Positions 23,640 through 36,100 of a stretch of 64,000 nt of DNA are shown one piece after another. A program made the translations under genes and the position numbers. The stretch is from assembly GCA_029721435.1 (NCBI GenBank), contig CM056587.1, forward strand, positions 1,371,001 through 1,435,000. The letters are read 5' to 3'. A model generated the notes under the pieces. That model was not told where the DNA came from and searched no databases. It saw nothing but the letters and a program-made list of their open reading frames with translations. Source of the DNA: Gymnothorax reevesii (Eukaryota > Chordata > Actinopteri > Anguilliformes > Muraenidae). Position 1 is the first letter of the stretch. Each line of letters starts with the position of its first letter.

Positions 23640-24080
23640 CATGTAGCAGCAGCCTGCAGAAAAGTGACTTTCAGATGTGGGAGATGTGGAAAGGATGGGT
23701 GTGTTGAAGAGGACTGTGAGGTACGAAGAGAAAAGGCCGTTTGTCACAACTGTGCGGGAAATCATGAAGCAGGGACAAAGCAGTGCAAATGCAGAAAATC
23801 AGAAACTCATGTAGAACAGACCCAGGCACAAAATAAAATGGCGTACGCAGAGGCTATACGGTCAAAGAAGATATAGGCCTACTAAATACTGGCAAAACTT
23901 TAAGAATTTATGGTGATTAAGTGCAAAAATTAAATTTAAATGTGGAGAGAAAGAATAACAATGGCAGTATATACAGCTCAGGAGTTTGTGGAGATTACCG
24001 TTGTAAAGGAGGCAGAAATGCAGGGAATTAAAGCAATGAGGTTCAGCAGGAGCGAGTCACCTGGCAGCCAAACGTATTTC
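23640..24080 (+). mobile_element. Non-LTR retrotransposon ORF1 fragment (zinc knuckles)
   Basis: Positions 23664-23876 encode CGRCGKDGCVEEDC, then CHNCAGNHEAGTKQC and KMAYAEAIRSKK. This is a pair of CCHC-type knuckles followed by a YAEA motif, as in the gag-like ORF1 of fish non-LTR elements. Such proteins bind the element's RNA. Upstream and downstream parts are decayed and no reverse transcriptase follows. Confidence 0.6.
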
Positions 24081-24710
24081 GTTATTAACATCAAGGACTG
24101 CAGGTAGAATGAGGGGATTTTTCCCCAAGAAATATAACTTTTGAAATAGAACCAAATAAATCCAACACTTGGTGATGATACACCGCCTGTCACCACCTGG
24201 TTTCACCTGTGCAAATATATGAGCCCTCCCCCCGTTGAATGATTACTGCAGTGATTGATCCATAGGTTTCCCCTGGTAACAAATTATTTTACCTTAACTG
24301 ATGCAGAGAGTAGCTTCTAATTTCTTTAACAACCATGTCGAAAGACATACCCTGAGGTCGTGGAAAAGATGTTTCTCTGTTTCAGAAAGGTTAAATTGTT
24401 GGCCTGCACCAAGCAAAGAGAAAAACGAAGGAGATTGTTGAAACTACTAAAACTGTTACGAACTGTCCAACGCATTATGAAACCTGGAAGAAAAGTGGCG
24501 AAACATCATCTTCAAGGAAGAAATGTGGTAGAAAAAAAAATCTTGAATAACCGTGATTGGAGATCGTTTGGTGAAATCAAATTGTAAAAAAGCAACAGTA
24601 GATGACATGGCTATGTTTAGCAGTGACGGTTAGAGCATTTCCACCGACAAAATGCGAAAAGAACTCATGGGACTGGGACTTAAGAGTTATGCAGCCTTAA
24701 GATGGATTAA

Positions 24711-25044
24711 TGGTTCTGCGTCGACTCCACGCAAAGGGCACGCTGTCCCCTCGATGCCGTCGTGGACCTTTCGAAGTTCTGCGGTGAAGGTTGTTTCTTC
24801 GTGCTGTGCCACGAAGCAATTCACCGACAAACCTCTAGGTGGCGTGAGGTTTCTGAAGGACCTGTCGCGCAATCACCTGAGACTCGAGTAGAGTGGACCA
24901 ATCAGTGCCCTTGCGGTCTGCGTTGCTTTGACATGCAGTCAGAAAATTTGAGGTGCATGGCAGGCGATGCAGATGCTCTGCAGTGGGGGCTCACGTCGCT
25001 GCAGAGGCTCTGCGTAGCGACGGCATCAGTTCGACGCAGAACCA
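24711..25044. mobile_element. PIF/Harbinger-type MITE
   Basis: 334 bp with perfect 14-bp terminal inverted repeats TGGTTCTGCGTCGA and TCGACGCAGAACCA, flanked by TAA on both sides. A 3-bp TWA duplication is the hallmark of PIF/Harbinger insertions. It has no coding capacity and higher GC than its host element. Confidence 0.8.
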
Positions 25045-25599
25045 TAAATCCAGCTTTAAGCAAACCTGAGGCTAATCAGAAAAAGACATCAATTTGCTAG
25101 ATAGCATAATAATTGGACTCTGGAGTAATGTGAAAAGGTCATGTGGTCTGATGAGTCCAGATTGACCCTGTTCTAGAGTGATGGGCACATGAGGGTAAGA
25201 GGAGAGGTGGATGCCGTGATGTACCCATCATGCCTAGTGCCAACTGTACCAGTCTGCGGGGGCAGTGTTATGATCTGGGGTTACTTCAGTTGGTCAGGTC
25301 TTGGTTAGGCCACGATATGAGCCCAAAAAATGAGGTCAGCTGACTACCTGAATATAATGAATCACAGGGTTTTTCCAACAGTACATTTTTCCTTCCCTCA
25401 TGACACAGGCATATTACAGCATGAAAATGTCAGGATTCAGGGCTCAGATGGTGAAAGAGGGGTTCAGGGAGCAGGAGACATCAGTCTCCTGACATCGGCC
25501 ACCACAGACTCCAGACCTTTACCCCACTGAGAGTCACTGGGATGTGCTGGAGAGGACCTTACGCAGTGATCCGACTCTCCCGTCATCAATACAAGATCT

Positions 25600-26041
25600 A
25601 AACAAACAAGATGCGTTTGTGAAACACTGATGCCCCAGTGCATAACATGCACATACTAACCATTAAAGGCCTATCATGAGTCAATCAAAAGTTAAAGGTC
25701 AAGGTCACAAGGTCAACATTCATTACCTCATCAGAAAGGCCTTATCCTAAGGAATACATACATCAGGTATCAAATGCCTATTACTACCTAATGAAAAGTT
25801 ATGGCCAATGTTAAAGTTTTTGTCACCAAACGTCATGCTCCAAGGTCAAGGTCAGAAGGTCGAAAGTCATGACCCCATTTGAAATGCCTTCTCACAAGCA
25901 ATGCATATGCAAAGTATCAAAGTCCTATCATGAGCCGATCAAAAGTTATAGCCATGGCAAAGTGCGGACAGACGGACGGACGGACGGACAGACGGACAGG
26001 TGAAAAACTATATGCCTCCGGAACTTCGTTTACGGGGGCAT
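25600..26041. mobile_element. About 440-bp repeat inserted in Tc1
   Basis: Interrupts the transposase between acaagatct and ttaatgcaactctgg. It carries repeated aaggtcaaggtcacaagg-type motifs and a cggacagacggacgg run near the right end (25970-26000), a pattern common in fish repeats. Ends resemble each other weakly (tgatgcccc / gggggcata). Class not settled. Confidence 0.6.
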
Positions 26042-26137
26042 AAAAATTAATGCAACTCTGGACAGAAATAAATATTGCGACATTGCAAAAGCTTATCCAA
26101 ACGAAACCACAGTATATGCATGCCATAATCAAAGCTA

Positions 26138-27651
26138 CAAAACCCAAAACCAGTGAAGTTGGCATGTTATGTAAATCGTAGATAAAAACAGAATACAATG
26201 ATTTGCAAATCCTTTTCAACTTATATTCAATTGAATACACTGCAAAGACAAGATGTTTAATGTTCAAACTGAGAAACTTTATTTGCAAAAAAAAAATAAA
26301 ATTATCATTAACTTAGAATTTAAAGGCAGCTGCACAATGTAATGCAAATGCAAACAAGTTGGCACAGGGGCCTTTTTACCACTGTGTTACATCGCCTTTC
26401 CATTTAACGACACTCAGTACACGTTTGGGAACTGAGGAGACCAATTTTTGAAGCTTTTCAGGTGGAACTCTTTCCCATTCTTGCTTGATGTACAGCTTGT
26501 TGTTCAACAGTCTGGGCTCTCCGTTGTCGTATTTTACGCTTCATAATGCGCCACACATTTTCAATGGGAGACAGGTCTGGACTACAGGCAGGCCAGTCTA
26601 GTACCCACACTCTTTTACTACGGAGCCAAGCTGTTCTACCACGTGCAGAATGTGGCTTGGCATTGTCTTGCTGAAATAAGCAGGGGCGTCCATGAAAAAG
26701 ACGTTACATGGATGGCAACATATGTTGCTCCTATACCTGTATGTACCTTTCCGGATGGTTCTTTTCCTCTTTGGTCCGGAGGACACAACGTCCACAGTTT
26801 CCAAAAACAATTTGAAATTTGGACTCGTCAGACCACAGAACACCTTTCCACTTTGCATCAGTCCATCTTAGATGAGCATGGGCCCAGCGAAGCCGGCGGC
26901 ATGTCTGGGTGCTGTTGATAAATGGCTTTCGCTTTGCATTGTAGAGTTTTAACTTGCACTTGCAGATGTAGCGACGAACTGTAGTTACTGACAGTGGTTT
27001 TCTGAAGTGTTCCTGAGCCCATATGGTGATGTCCTTTACACACTGATGTCGGTTTTTGATGCAGTACCGCCTGAGGGATCGAAGGTCACGGGCATTCAAT
27101 GTTGGTTCTCGGCTTTGTCGCTTACGTGCAGTGATTTCTCCAGATTCTCTGAACCTTTTGATGATATTACGGACCGTAGATGATGAAATCCCTAAATTTC
27201 TTGCAATAGCTCGCTGAAGAATGTCGTTTTTAAATTGTTCGACAATCAGCTGACGCATTTGTTCACTAAGTGGTTCACTCGCCCCATCCTTGTTTGGGAA
27301 TGACTGAGCATTTCAGGGAAGCTGCTTTTATACCCAATCATGGCACCCACCTCTTCCCAATGAGCCCGTTAACCTGTGGGAAGTTCCAAATAAGTGTTTG
27401 ACGAGCATTCCTCAACTCTCAGTTTTTTTTGCCACTTGTGCCAGCTTTTTTGAAACATGTTGCAGGCATCAAATTCCAAATGAGCAAATATTTGCAAAAA
27501 ATTACAAAGTTTACCTGTTCGATCATTAAGTAACTTGTCTTTGCAGTGTATTCAATTGAACATAGGTTGAAAAGGATTTGCAAATCATTGTATTCTGTTT
27601 TTTATTTATGATTTACACAACGTGCCAACTTCACTGGTTTTTTTGGTTTTG
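26138..27651 (-). mobile_element. Tc1/mariner element, nearly complete
   Basis: 1514 bp with terminal repeats CAAAACCCAAAACCAGTGAA and the inverse, flanked by TA on each side (26136-26137 and 27652-27653). This is the diagnostic Tc1/mariner target site. On the minus strand the transposase N-terminus is open from 27258: ISSSTVRNIIKRFRESG (helix-turn-helix), the RKRQSR basic stretch and VLWSDESKFQIVFGN with the second catalytic aspartate. The C-terminal third is broken by stops near 26731. It is inactive but the best preserved transposon in the window. Confidence 0.9.
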
Positions 27652-27718
27652 TAAAAGCCGTCTAACAAAATATTGACTAGTCTTAATCTTTTTTTTTTTT
27701 TTGGCCGGGCAGTGTACA

Positions 27719-29056
27719 TTCATGGGTTGTCATTAGACATATTACCACAAAGATTAAGTAGACGGCGACATGTATGACTCTCCCAAGTGAAGCGACACAC
27801 AACACAACAGCACTTCATACTAAACTAAAGTAAAACAAAATCCATGTAGGAGGGTAAGGTCCTATGACCATAATTAGAACATCATAAGATACAGACCAGA
27901 CTGACTGGAACACAGGACTCATGAATTTTTTTCCTTTTTTTTTTTCCCCCTGAAAATGTGAGTTGACAAAGGCAACATTTAAACTTACAACATTAAACAA
28001 CAAAAAAACTGTCAGTATTCCCAAAAATACTCCAGACATATAACAATGAGCTAGCAGTTAAAATTATTCCCTACTGCCAAGATGCATGCATTTCTGTCAC
28101 TCCTCAAAAGCAGGAACCACACCACAGATTAATGCGATTTTATATTCTAAATCGCTACTTCGGGTGGCTCGTCAAGGTTCAGACTGAAAAACATCACCGT
28201 ATTAATCGACCTAGCGCAGCAGCGCGGTGCGATCACAGACAGTAAAGGGTGCGATCACAGACAGTAAAGGGTGCGATCACAGACAGTAAAGGGTGCAATC
28301 ACACGTTTCCGACACTGGGGGACTTGTTTGGACATGTGAGTTTGTCGGGCTTGAAAGTGTGCAGGTAAGCCTACAGCGCCACCATGAGGCGCGCCATCAG
28401 CGGCTGATTGCCTGCCGTGATCCTAGACCTACCAAATTCTACGAGGTTTTTAAAAACCATTAAATTTGAGGACAACAATGTTAAATAGTTTTAATGCAAT
28501 TTTATGGCCAACGTAGGATGATTTCAGAAAGTGAGATACGAGTCTCATTCCTCCAGGACCAGGAGCTGTCAGACAGGACAGGACCCCATGACATGCGCTA
28601 GACAGGCCGGGCAACAGACCCATGGACAGCGCTTTGAGAAAAGGGCAAAGAAACGGACCCCTCGGACCCCACTTAACGCAAGGTCAAATCACTTCGTGCT
28701 CACAAAAGCAATTATCCCACCTAGATGAAATTCCAGGGTCGATAAAATGTAGAAAATTTTGAACGAATCTGTCAGAAGGTAATTGGATGTGTCATGACAG
28801 ATTTTCAGAACATTCTGACACTTGTCACATGTAAAATACAAAAAAATAAGATGTAATTCATCTCATGGTCCTTGAAGAAAATATCCTGTATAAAACAAAC
28901 CCTGGCGAAGGAGGGATCACAGTGGTGAGAGCAGAGTCAACTGAGGAAAAACAACTGCATTAATCCAGTCAGTGCTCGGATAACTGCTTGATTATTAATG
29001 ATAACACTGCTTCTGCTGTAACTGCCTCTAGACACAACAGGCTACACCACAAGTAA
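27719..29056. other. REV1 leader intron, no gene seen
   Basis: Single-copy, AT-rich. The only feature I can support is the short tandem repeat at 28229-28300. Confidence 0.4.
28229..28300. repeat. 22-bp tandem repeat, three copies
   Basis: Three perfect copies of gtgcgatcacagacagtaaa plus gg, and the start of a fourth. Confidence 0.95.
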
Positions 29057-29196
29057 AGCTGCTTTCACACCGGACGCGAAACGAATTTTTCGCATGACAG
29101 ATTGCATTCAAAGTCAATGTGCGCGTCTCTGAATTGACTCTGAATGTAATCTGTCGCGCGAAAAAATCGTTTCGCGTCCGGTGTGAAAGCGGCTTG
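29057..29196. mobile_element. 140-bp hairpin MITE
   Basis: Two arms of about 63 bp are near-perfect inverse complements. They begin AAGCTGCTTTCACACCGGAC and, on the other side, AAGCCGCTTTCACACCGGAC on the reverse strand. A loop of about 12 bases separates them. The RNA or single-strand DNA would fold into a long hairpin. Related, more decayed sequence occurs at 55815-56085. Confidence 0.85.
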
Positions 29197-29229
29197 AGAC
29201 ACAAACCAGCCTTTTATATTTAAAAAATG

Positions 29230-30545
29230 ACACTGTGCGTGAGGTCGCAGAGGTTCGAGCTGAAAGCAGTTATCGGTGTTTTCTGGCCGAAACGAAGGTT
29301 CCTTGGGGGCGGGGGGGAACCATATTGCCCCCCAACCACGGTCACCAACCCCCATCGCGCCTCGAGCAGACCGAGACCCAGACACGCGCAGCCAGTCCCG
29401 CGCACTCCGCGAAGCAGTTTGCCGTTTGCACGAGCGCACATTCATCACTTCGTCTTCTCTCTCTGAAGCTGCGCCCGGACACTTCGCGAGCCTGCACGCA
29501 CAGCGCGTGAAAATGGCTTTCGCAACTATCGCACCGACCGCGCACGCCGCCGCGCGTTGCTCCGTGTTTTTCCTAGCGCGGCCCCCATGTGACTGCACTC
29601 AAGTCGTGGGTGGGACGGGGAGGGGGGTGTCTGACCCAAAACACCGGCCTAAAACGCGCAGTAAGCAAACTACGCCTGCAAGTCCGGGCAAGTTAGCAAA
29701 GCTGGCTAACTAGCAACATTCATGACACCTCGCGACGAATGTCAGAGACCCCGATTCGCGCATCTGGGCTCTCGAGGACGGCGCTGGCCGCGGCACAAGC
29801 CGACAGCCGAGGCGCCCCAGCTGTGCGCACGCCAGGCAGAAGCAAAGCCCAGTTATATAAGTGGTGCCGCGGCAGATGGGGGTCTGCACCGCTCGCTGCT
29901 GTGTAGTTCCGAGCTAAAGGCTTAATCCGTGCAATGCCGCGCTTACCTTATATTTCCTCTTGTATTGTGTTTGAGTCTTTCTTTCAAAGCAAGGTGCTCA
30001 TCGCTCTGTCCGAAGGCCAATCCGCTCCTCTCTTGACGCACAGGCCGTGGTCTTCACCAAAATACTGTTTTAGTTTCACCGTCCTTGCCTTTGTGTCTTA
30101 TGGGCTTCGGATAAGGACATGTTATTGTGGCACGAGAAGAGGCAGACCAATGATCACTCTCGATCACCTTCTCCCTCTTTCTTCCTTTCCAGCTGCTTTC
30201 GTCTGTCCCCGGCTCCTCCTCTCGTCGTTTTACGCGTAGGACCCTCCTTCCTGCCGGGTCACACAGTGACAGGGTGGTTACTAAGGGCTGGTATAATGGC
30301 GCCCCTCTGTGGTGAAACCATGCCGTTGCAGTTGACGCAGCGCGCTGATGGATGTGTCCCGGACAGGCCCTCCCGCGCGCCTCCCGGCTTCTCCACATTC
30401 GCTCGCGCTACACAGATTCATTGACTCGGCCGTTTGCTGCTATTGGCTGAGAGTCTCCTCCCCCCGTTTCGATTTGTTTTCCGTTTCGTCTGTCAGTCTT
30501 ACGCCTCGCGGCGAACTGAGTCTCCTATAATCACATGCGGACTCC
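29230..30545 (-). promoter_or_regulatory. rev1: CpG island, likely REV1 promoter
   Basis: About 1.3 kb with dense CpG (for example gcgcacgccgccgcgcg near 29540), in contrast to the AT-rich flanks. On the minus strand a CCAAT box lies at 30442-30446 (CAGCCAATAGCAG). REV1 coding exon 1 starts with a splice acceptor and so needs an upstream leader exon. This is the only promoter-like region between it and AFF3. A TATATAA-type sequence at about 29853-29860 reads on either strand, but lies downstream of the proposed leader exon for REV1. Confidence 0.5.
29948..30400 (-). other. rev1: Possible REV1 non-coding leader exon
   Basis: A strong donor, TATAAG|GTAAGCGC, lies on the minus strand at about 29947, inside the CpG island. 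Using it would join the leader to the acceptor at 13538 across a 16.4-kb intron. The upstream boundary is unknown; 30400 is only a guess based on the CCAAT box. Inference from position and splice signals alone. Confidence 0.3.
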
Positions 30546-31084
30546 GGATTTGCGTAACTACGGGAAGGTGTAGACGAAAATAACTCGGTATACCTGAGAC
30601 CTATGTATTTTATTACCCTTTATACATTAACGCAATGCATTTGATATAAGCAACTGAACATTAGAAAGACCGACGAACAACTATTGTTTTTGGTTCATTT
30701 TGGCCTGGATTGGTGCACTTAGGAGCTCTTGTTACATTTGCTATACTTCTTTGTGGCGGTGTCCTGAAAACTGTGTCAGCGCCGGGTAGACAAAGGCCTG
30801 TCTGGTGGGCTTACTCGTGTCTGCGCGCGTGTCCTCAGAAACCCTGGCACGTCGCGACGCATTCTGACGCATGGCAGCTAATGCAGGCCGCACTCCTCAG
30901 GGTTGGGGAGGGAGCGTCGGAGCGCTTATAGATCGGGCTGCAACACTGCAAGACTGAATTTCAAAACCTCTCCCAGCCGGTCACTGCATCACTTAAATAT
31001 AGACCATGAGAATAAAGGTATATAGACCATGAGAATAATATAGACCATAAAGAATAAACCTAATATGTAGGTCCTGTTAATGAA
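30546..31084. other. Upstream of the CpG island, no gene seen
   Basis: Nothing recognised. It includes a doubled tatagaccatgagaataa motif at about 31000-31040. Confidence 0.4.
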
Positions 31085-33050
31085 GTGCCAATGTGCCACA
31101 ACATTATGACCACTCACAGATGAAGCAAGTTGCTTTGCTTGAAACAATGGCACATGTAAAGTGTTGGATATATTAGACTATAAGTGAAAGATAGGTTCTC
31201 ATGGTCAATGTGCTGGATGTGGGAGATATGGGAAGGCATTAAGAGTTGAGCTACTCTGACAAGGACCATATCATTACAGGGATCAGAGTGTCTCAGAACC
31301 GGCGAGGCTTGTGGTGTCTCCCCAGTGTGCAGTCATGTGTACCTACCCACTGTAGACGAAGACGCACAAGCCACAACCTGGTAAAAGAGTGTAGGGTGCC
31401 TAAGGCTCTCTAATTCAGTGGTTCTCAACTGGTAGATCGCGACCCAAAAATGAGTCGTGGACCCGTTATGAGTAGGTCGCAGACAGCTGGTTAAAAAATA
31501 AATAAACAAGAGCATCCAGAGAGTGCAGCACTTCCGCCACGCCAAGGCAACTCTGTGCGTGAGTCATTTTTGCTGGCTGATGTAGGGTATTGTTGCATTA
31601 CACCGCCTGGTGGCAGCAAAACCCAAAAGCACTGCGATGGGAAATCCAACCCATTGGAAAGACTTGAAATCTTGAATTTTGGCGTATATCCTAGCCGTAC
31701 TTTTGCCTAGATATGCCATTCAATCACTTGTTCCTCTTGTGCTACTCTAACATCCTGCAAAGTTTCGTTAAAATCTATGCGGCCGTTTTTCAGATATCCT
31801 ACTAACAGACAAACAAACAAACCAACCAATGCAGGTGAAAACGTTTACCTCCTTGGTGGAGGTGAATAATGTTTAATTGCCGTCTGACCCCGGAGCCATG
31901 GTAACCATCATTTGATTGACGTTCACTTTAAGTGTTGTGTTGAGGTTTGGGAGAGTTGAGGGGAAGTTGAGCGGAAGAGGAAGAAGCGAGGAGAGTTGGG
32001 CTCACAAGTGACGATAGGAGTTTGAACTTTAAGCACGAGTTTGTGCAAAATGGAGTTTTTTTTTTCACGTACTCGAGATGTATCATAATACATCTGACCT
32101 GTGGTGGGCAGTAATACGCTGAGCGTATAATGCAGAGCGATTCATCAACGCAAAATATTTAGTTTTGTGTTCTTATTTATTTTGGGCAGTTTTAGTATTT
32201 CATTGCATTTTATTCACATTTTATTGAAATGCACTTTGCACGTATAAATAAATATGTATGTATGTTTAAAAAGATGACGTATGTGTTTTCAAAGGCTGTC
32301 TTTGAAAAATCTATTTGCTTGGTTTCGATTCTATAAATGTGGGTTGTGACGTCATGACCATGGGAAAATGTGAGTCCCAATGTGACACCAGTTGAGAGCC
32401 CCTGCTGTAATGCATGAGGGCAAGGGAGGTTATCCCACCTCCTGCTAGCTAACAGCAGGACTGCTGTGGCAAAAAATTCACAGAAGGCAACGAAAATTTT
32501 CATGATGGTGCAGGAGGAACATGCCCAAAAAACAATTTATTGCAACCGGTTACGTGTGGGCTGCACTACGGCAAATCAGTCAGAGAGCCGATACTAACCC
32601 CTGTCTGCTGTCGAAATGCCTACTGTGGGCGCAGGGATATCAGAACTGGACTTTGGAGCAATGGAAAAAGGCTGCCTGGTCTGAAGAGCATGGCTTGCTC
32701 TTGCAAAGCAGCATGTGAAGATCTGCGCAGAAAGTCCTTGCTTATATCACAATGTCGGCCTCCTGAAGTACATTCCTGATCATCTGCCAGACAGGTTTTC
32801 ATGGTGGGAATTCTTGGATCATAAAATGAATTCTTCAACCTGGGCCATCCAGCCCTTTGGGACTGCTGGACTCATTCTACTTCATGGTGAGAGACAGACG
32901 GTTCATTTTGCGAAGCTGAAAGTTTGGCCCATGTCTCAGATTTTTTTTTTCAACTTTATAGTGCTTCCTTGGTTTTCACTGGCACTTGGGTCCTGTTTTC
33001 AAATTCCAATAACGATTGGCAAAGGCAACCAAAAGCCTTAAATTAGGACT
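31085..33050 (+). mobile_element. Tc1-like relic split by a hAT element
   Basis: The left arm (31085-31415) starts with gccacaacattatgaccact, a known fish Tc1-like terminal region, and continues into decayed DNA-binding sequence. After the inserted block the transposase resumes at about 32405-32700, where YQNWTLEQWKKAAWSEE matches the region around the second catalytic aspartate, here replaced by glutamate. The far right part (32720-33050) is only tentatively included. Confidence 0.6.
31416..32404. mobile_element. Non-autonomous hAT element
   Basis: 989 bp with terminal repeats CAGTGGTTCTCAACTGG and, inverted, CAGGGGCTCTCAACTGG. The flanking 8-mers ctctaatt and ctgtaatg match at six positions, as expected for an old 8-bp hAT duplication. 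No transposase frame. An internal aacagacaaacaaacaaacc motif with a cctccttggtggagg end is shared with other fish repeats. Confidence 0.75.
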
Positions 33051-33123
33051 AGACATTAAAAGTGCTCTTACATTTATGCTGAGGAGACACGCTAATGCAC
33101 AGTAAACTGAAGCCACTTCTCTC

Positions 33124-36100
33124 AAACATTATGGCACCTTATACAGGGGCTGCAGTCTTCATGGCACCTTATACAGGGGCTGCAGTCATCATGGCACCTT
33201 ATACAGGGGCTGCAGTCATCATGGCACCTTATACAGGGGCTGCAGTCTTCATGGCACCTTATACAGGGGCTGCAGTCATCATGGCACCTTATACAGGGGC
33301 TGCAGTCATCATGGCACCTTATACAGGGGCTGCAGTCATCATGGAACCTTATACAGTGTCTGCAGTCATCATGGCACCTTATACACGAGCTGCAGTCATC
33401 ATGGCACCTTATACAGGGGCTGCAGTCATCCTGGCACCTTATACAGGGGCTGCAGTCATCATGGCTCCCTACACAGGGGCTGCAGTCATCATGGCACCTT
33501 ATACAGGGGCTGCAGTCATCATGGCACCTTATACAGGGGCTGCAGTCATCATGACACCTTATACAGGGGCTGCAGTCTTCATGGCACCTTATACAGGGCC
33601 TGCAGTCATCATGGCACCTTACACACGGGCTGCAGTCATCATGGCACCTTATATAGGGGCTGCAGTCATCATGGCTCCCTTATACAGGGGCTGCAGTCAT
33701 CATGGCACCTTATACAGGGGCTGCAGTCATCATGGCACCTTATACAGGGGCTGCAGTCTTCATGGCACCTTATACAGGGGCTGCAGTCATCATGGCACCT
33801 TATACAGGGGCTGCAGTCTTCATGGCACCTTATACAGGGGCTGCAGTCATCATGGCACCTTATACAGGGGCTGCAGTCATCATGGCTCCCTACACAGGGG
33901 CTGCAGTCATCATGACACCTTATACAGGGGCTGCAGTCTTCATGGCACCTTATACAGGGCCTGCAGTCATCATGGCACCTTACATAGGGGCTGCAGTCAT
34001 CATGGCACCTTATATAGGGGCTGCAGTCATCATGGCACCTTATACAGGGGCTGCAGTCATCATGGCACCTTATACAGGGGCTGCAGTCTTCATGGCACCT
34101 TATACAGGGGCTGCAGTCATCATGGCACCTTTTACAGGGGCTGCAGTCATCATGACACCTTATACAGGGGCTGCAGTCTTCATGGCACCTTATGCAGGGC
34201 CTGCAGTCATCATGGCACATTACACAGGGGCTGCAGTCATCATGGCACCTTATATAGGGGCTGCAGTCATCATGACACCTTATACAGGGGCTGCAGTCTT
34301 CATGGCACCTTATACAGGGGCTGCAGTTTTCATGGCACCTTACATAGGGGCTGCAGTCTTCATGGCACCTTATACAGGGGCTGCAGTCTTCGTGGCACCT
34401 TACATAGGGGCTGCAGTCATCATGGCACCTTATACAGGGGCTACAGTCATCATGGCACCTTACATAGGGGCTGCAGTCATCATGGCACCTTATATAGGGG
34501 CTGCAGTCATCATGGCACCTTATACAGGGGCTGCAGTCATCATGGGACCTTATGCAGGGGCTGCAGTTATCATGGCACCTTATATAGGGGCTGCAGTCAT
34601 CATGGCACCTTATACAGGGGCTGCAGTCATCATGTCATCTTATACAGGGATTGCAGTCATCATGGCCCCTTATACAGGGGCTGCAGTCATCATGGCACCT
34701 TATATAGGGGCTGCAGTCATCATGGCACCTTATACAGGGGCTGCAGTCATCATGGCACCTTATACAGGGACTGCAGTCATCATGGCACCTTATACAGGGG
34801 CTACAGTCATCATGGTACCTTATATACGGGCTGCAGTCATCATGGCACCTTATACAGGGGCTGCAGTCATTATGACACCTTATACAGGGGCTCCAGTCAT
34901 CATGGCACCTTATACAGGGGCTGCAGTCATCATGACAGCTTATACAGGGGCTGCAGTCATCATGGCACTTTATACAGGGCCTGCAGTCATCATGGCACCT
35001 TATACAGGGGCTGCAGTCATCATGGCATTTTATGCAGGGGCTGCAGTCATCATGACACTTTATACAGGGGCTGCAGTCATCATGGCACCTTATGCAGGGG
35101 CTGCAGTCATCATGACACCTTATACAGGGCCTGCAGTCATCATGGCACCTTATACAGGGGCTGCAGTCATCATGGCACCTTATGCAGGGGCTGCAGTCAT
35201 CATGACACCTTATACAGGGGCTGCAGTCATCATGGCACCTTATACACGGGCTGCAGTCATCATGACACCTTATACAGGGGCTCCAGTCATCATGGCAGCT
35301 TATACAGGGGCTCCAGTCATCATGGCACTTTATACAGAGCCTGCAGTCATCATGGTGCCTTATACAGGGGCTGCAGTCATCATGACACCTTATACAGGGG
35401 CTGCAGTCATCATGGCACCTTATACAGGGGCTGCAGTCATCATGACACCTTATACAGGGGCTCCAGTCATCATGGCAGCTTATACAGGGGCTCCAGTCAT
35501 CATGGCACCTTATATAGGGGCTGCAGTCATCATGGTGCCTTATACAGGGGCTGCAGTCATCATGGCACCTTATACAGGGGCTGCAGTCTTCATGGCACCT
35601 TATACAGGGCCTGCAGTCATCATGGCACCTTATACAGGGGCTGCAGTCATCATGGCACCTTATACAGGGACTGCAGTCATCATGGCACCTTATACAGGGG
35701 CTACAGTCATCATGGTACCTTATATACGAGCTGCAGTCATCATGGCACCTTATACAGGGGCTGCAGTCATCATGGCACCTTATACAGGGGCTGCAGTCAT
35801 CATGGCACCTTATACAGGGGCTGCAGTCATCATGGCACCTTATACAGGGGCTGCAGTCATTATGACACCTTATACAGGGGCTCCAGTCATCATGGCACCT
35901 TATACAGGGGCTGCAGTCATCATGACAGCTTATACAGGGGCTGCAGTCATCATGGCACTTTATACAGGGCCTGCAGTCATCATGGCACCTTTTGCAGGGG
36001 CTGCAGTCATCATGACACCTTATACAGGGGCTGCAGTCATCATGGCACCTTATACACGGGCTGCAGTCATCATGACACCTTATACAGGGGCTCCAGTCAT

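Larger units (their letters stand above)
24230..27718 (+). mobile_element. Outer Tc1-like element split by three insertions
   Basis: A decayed Tc1-like transposase gene read on the plus strand. The segments are 24300-24710 (KQREKRRRLLKLLKLLRTVQ, the DNA-binding region), 25046-25600 (catalytic region at DNA level), 26042-26135 (C-terminus) and 27654-27718 (terminal part with ggccgggcagtgta). The segments read in the correct order of one element once the blocks at 24711-25044, about 25600-26041 and 26138-27651 are removed. The left terminal repeat was not found. Confidence 0.7.

Noticed and set aside
29846..29925. TATA box and start for a plus-strand gene in the CpG island
   Set aside because: A TATATAAG is present, but no plus-strand exon with a donor or coding sequence follows; the sequence also reads as TATATAA on the minus strand.
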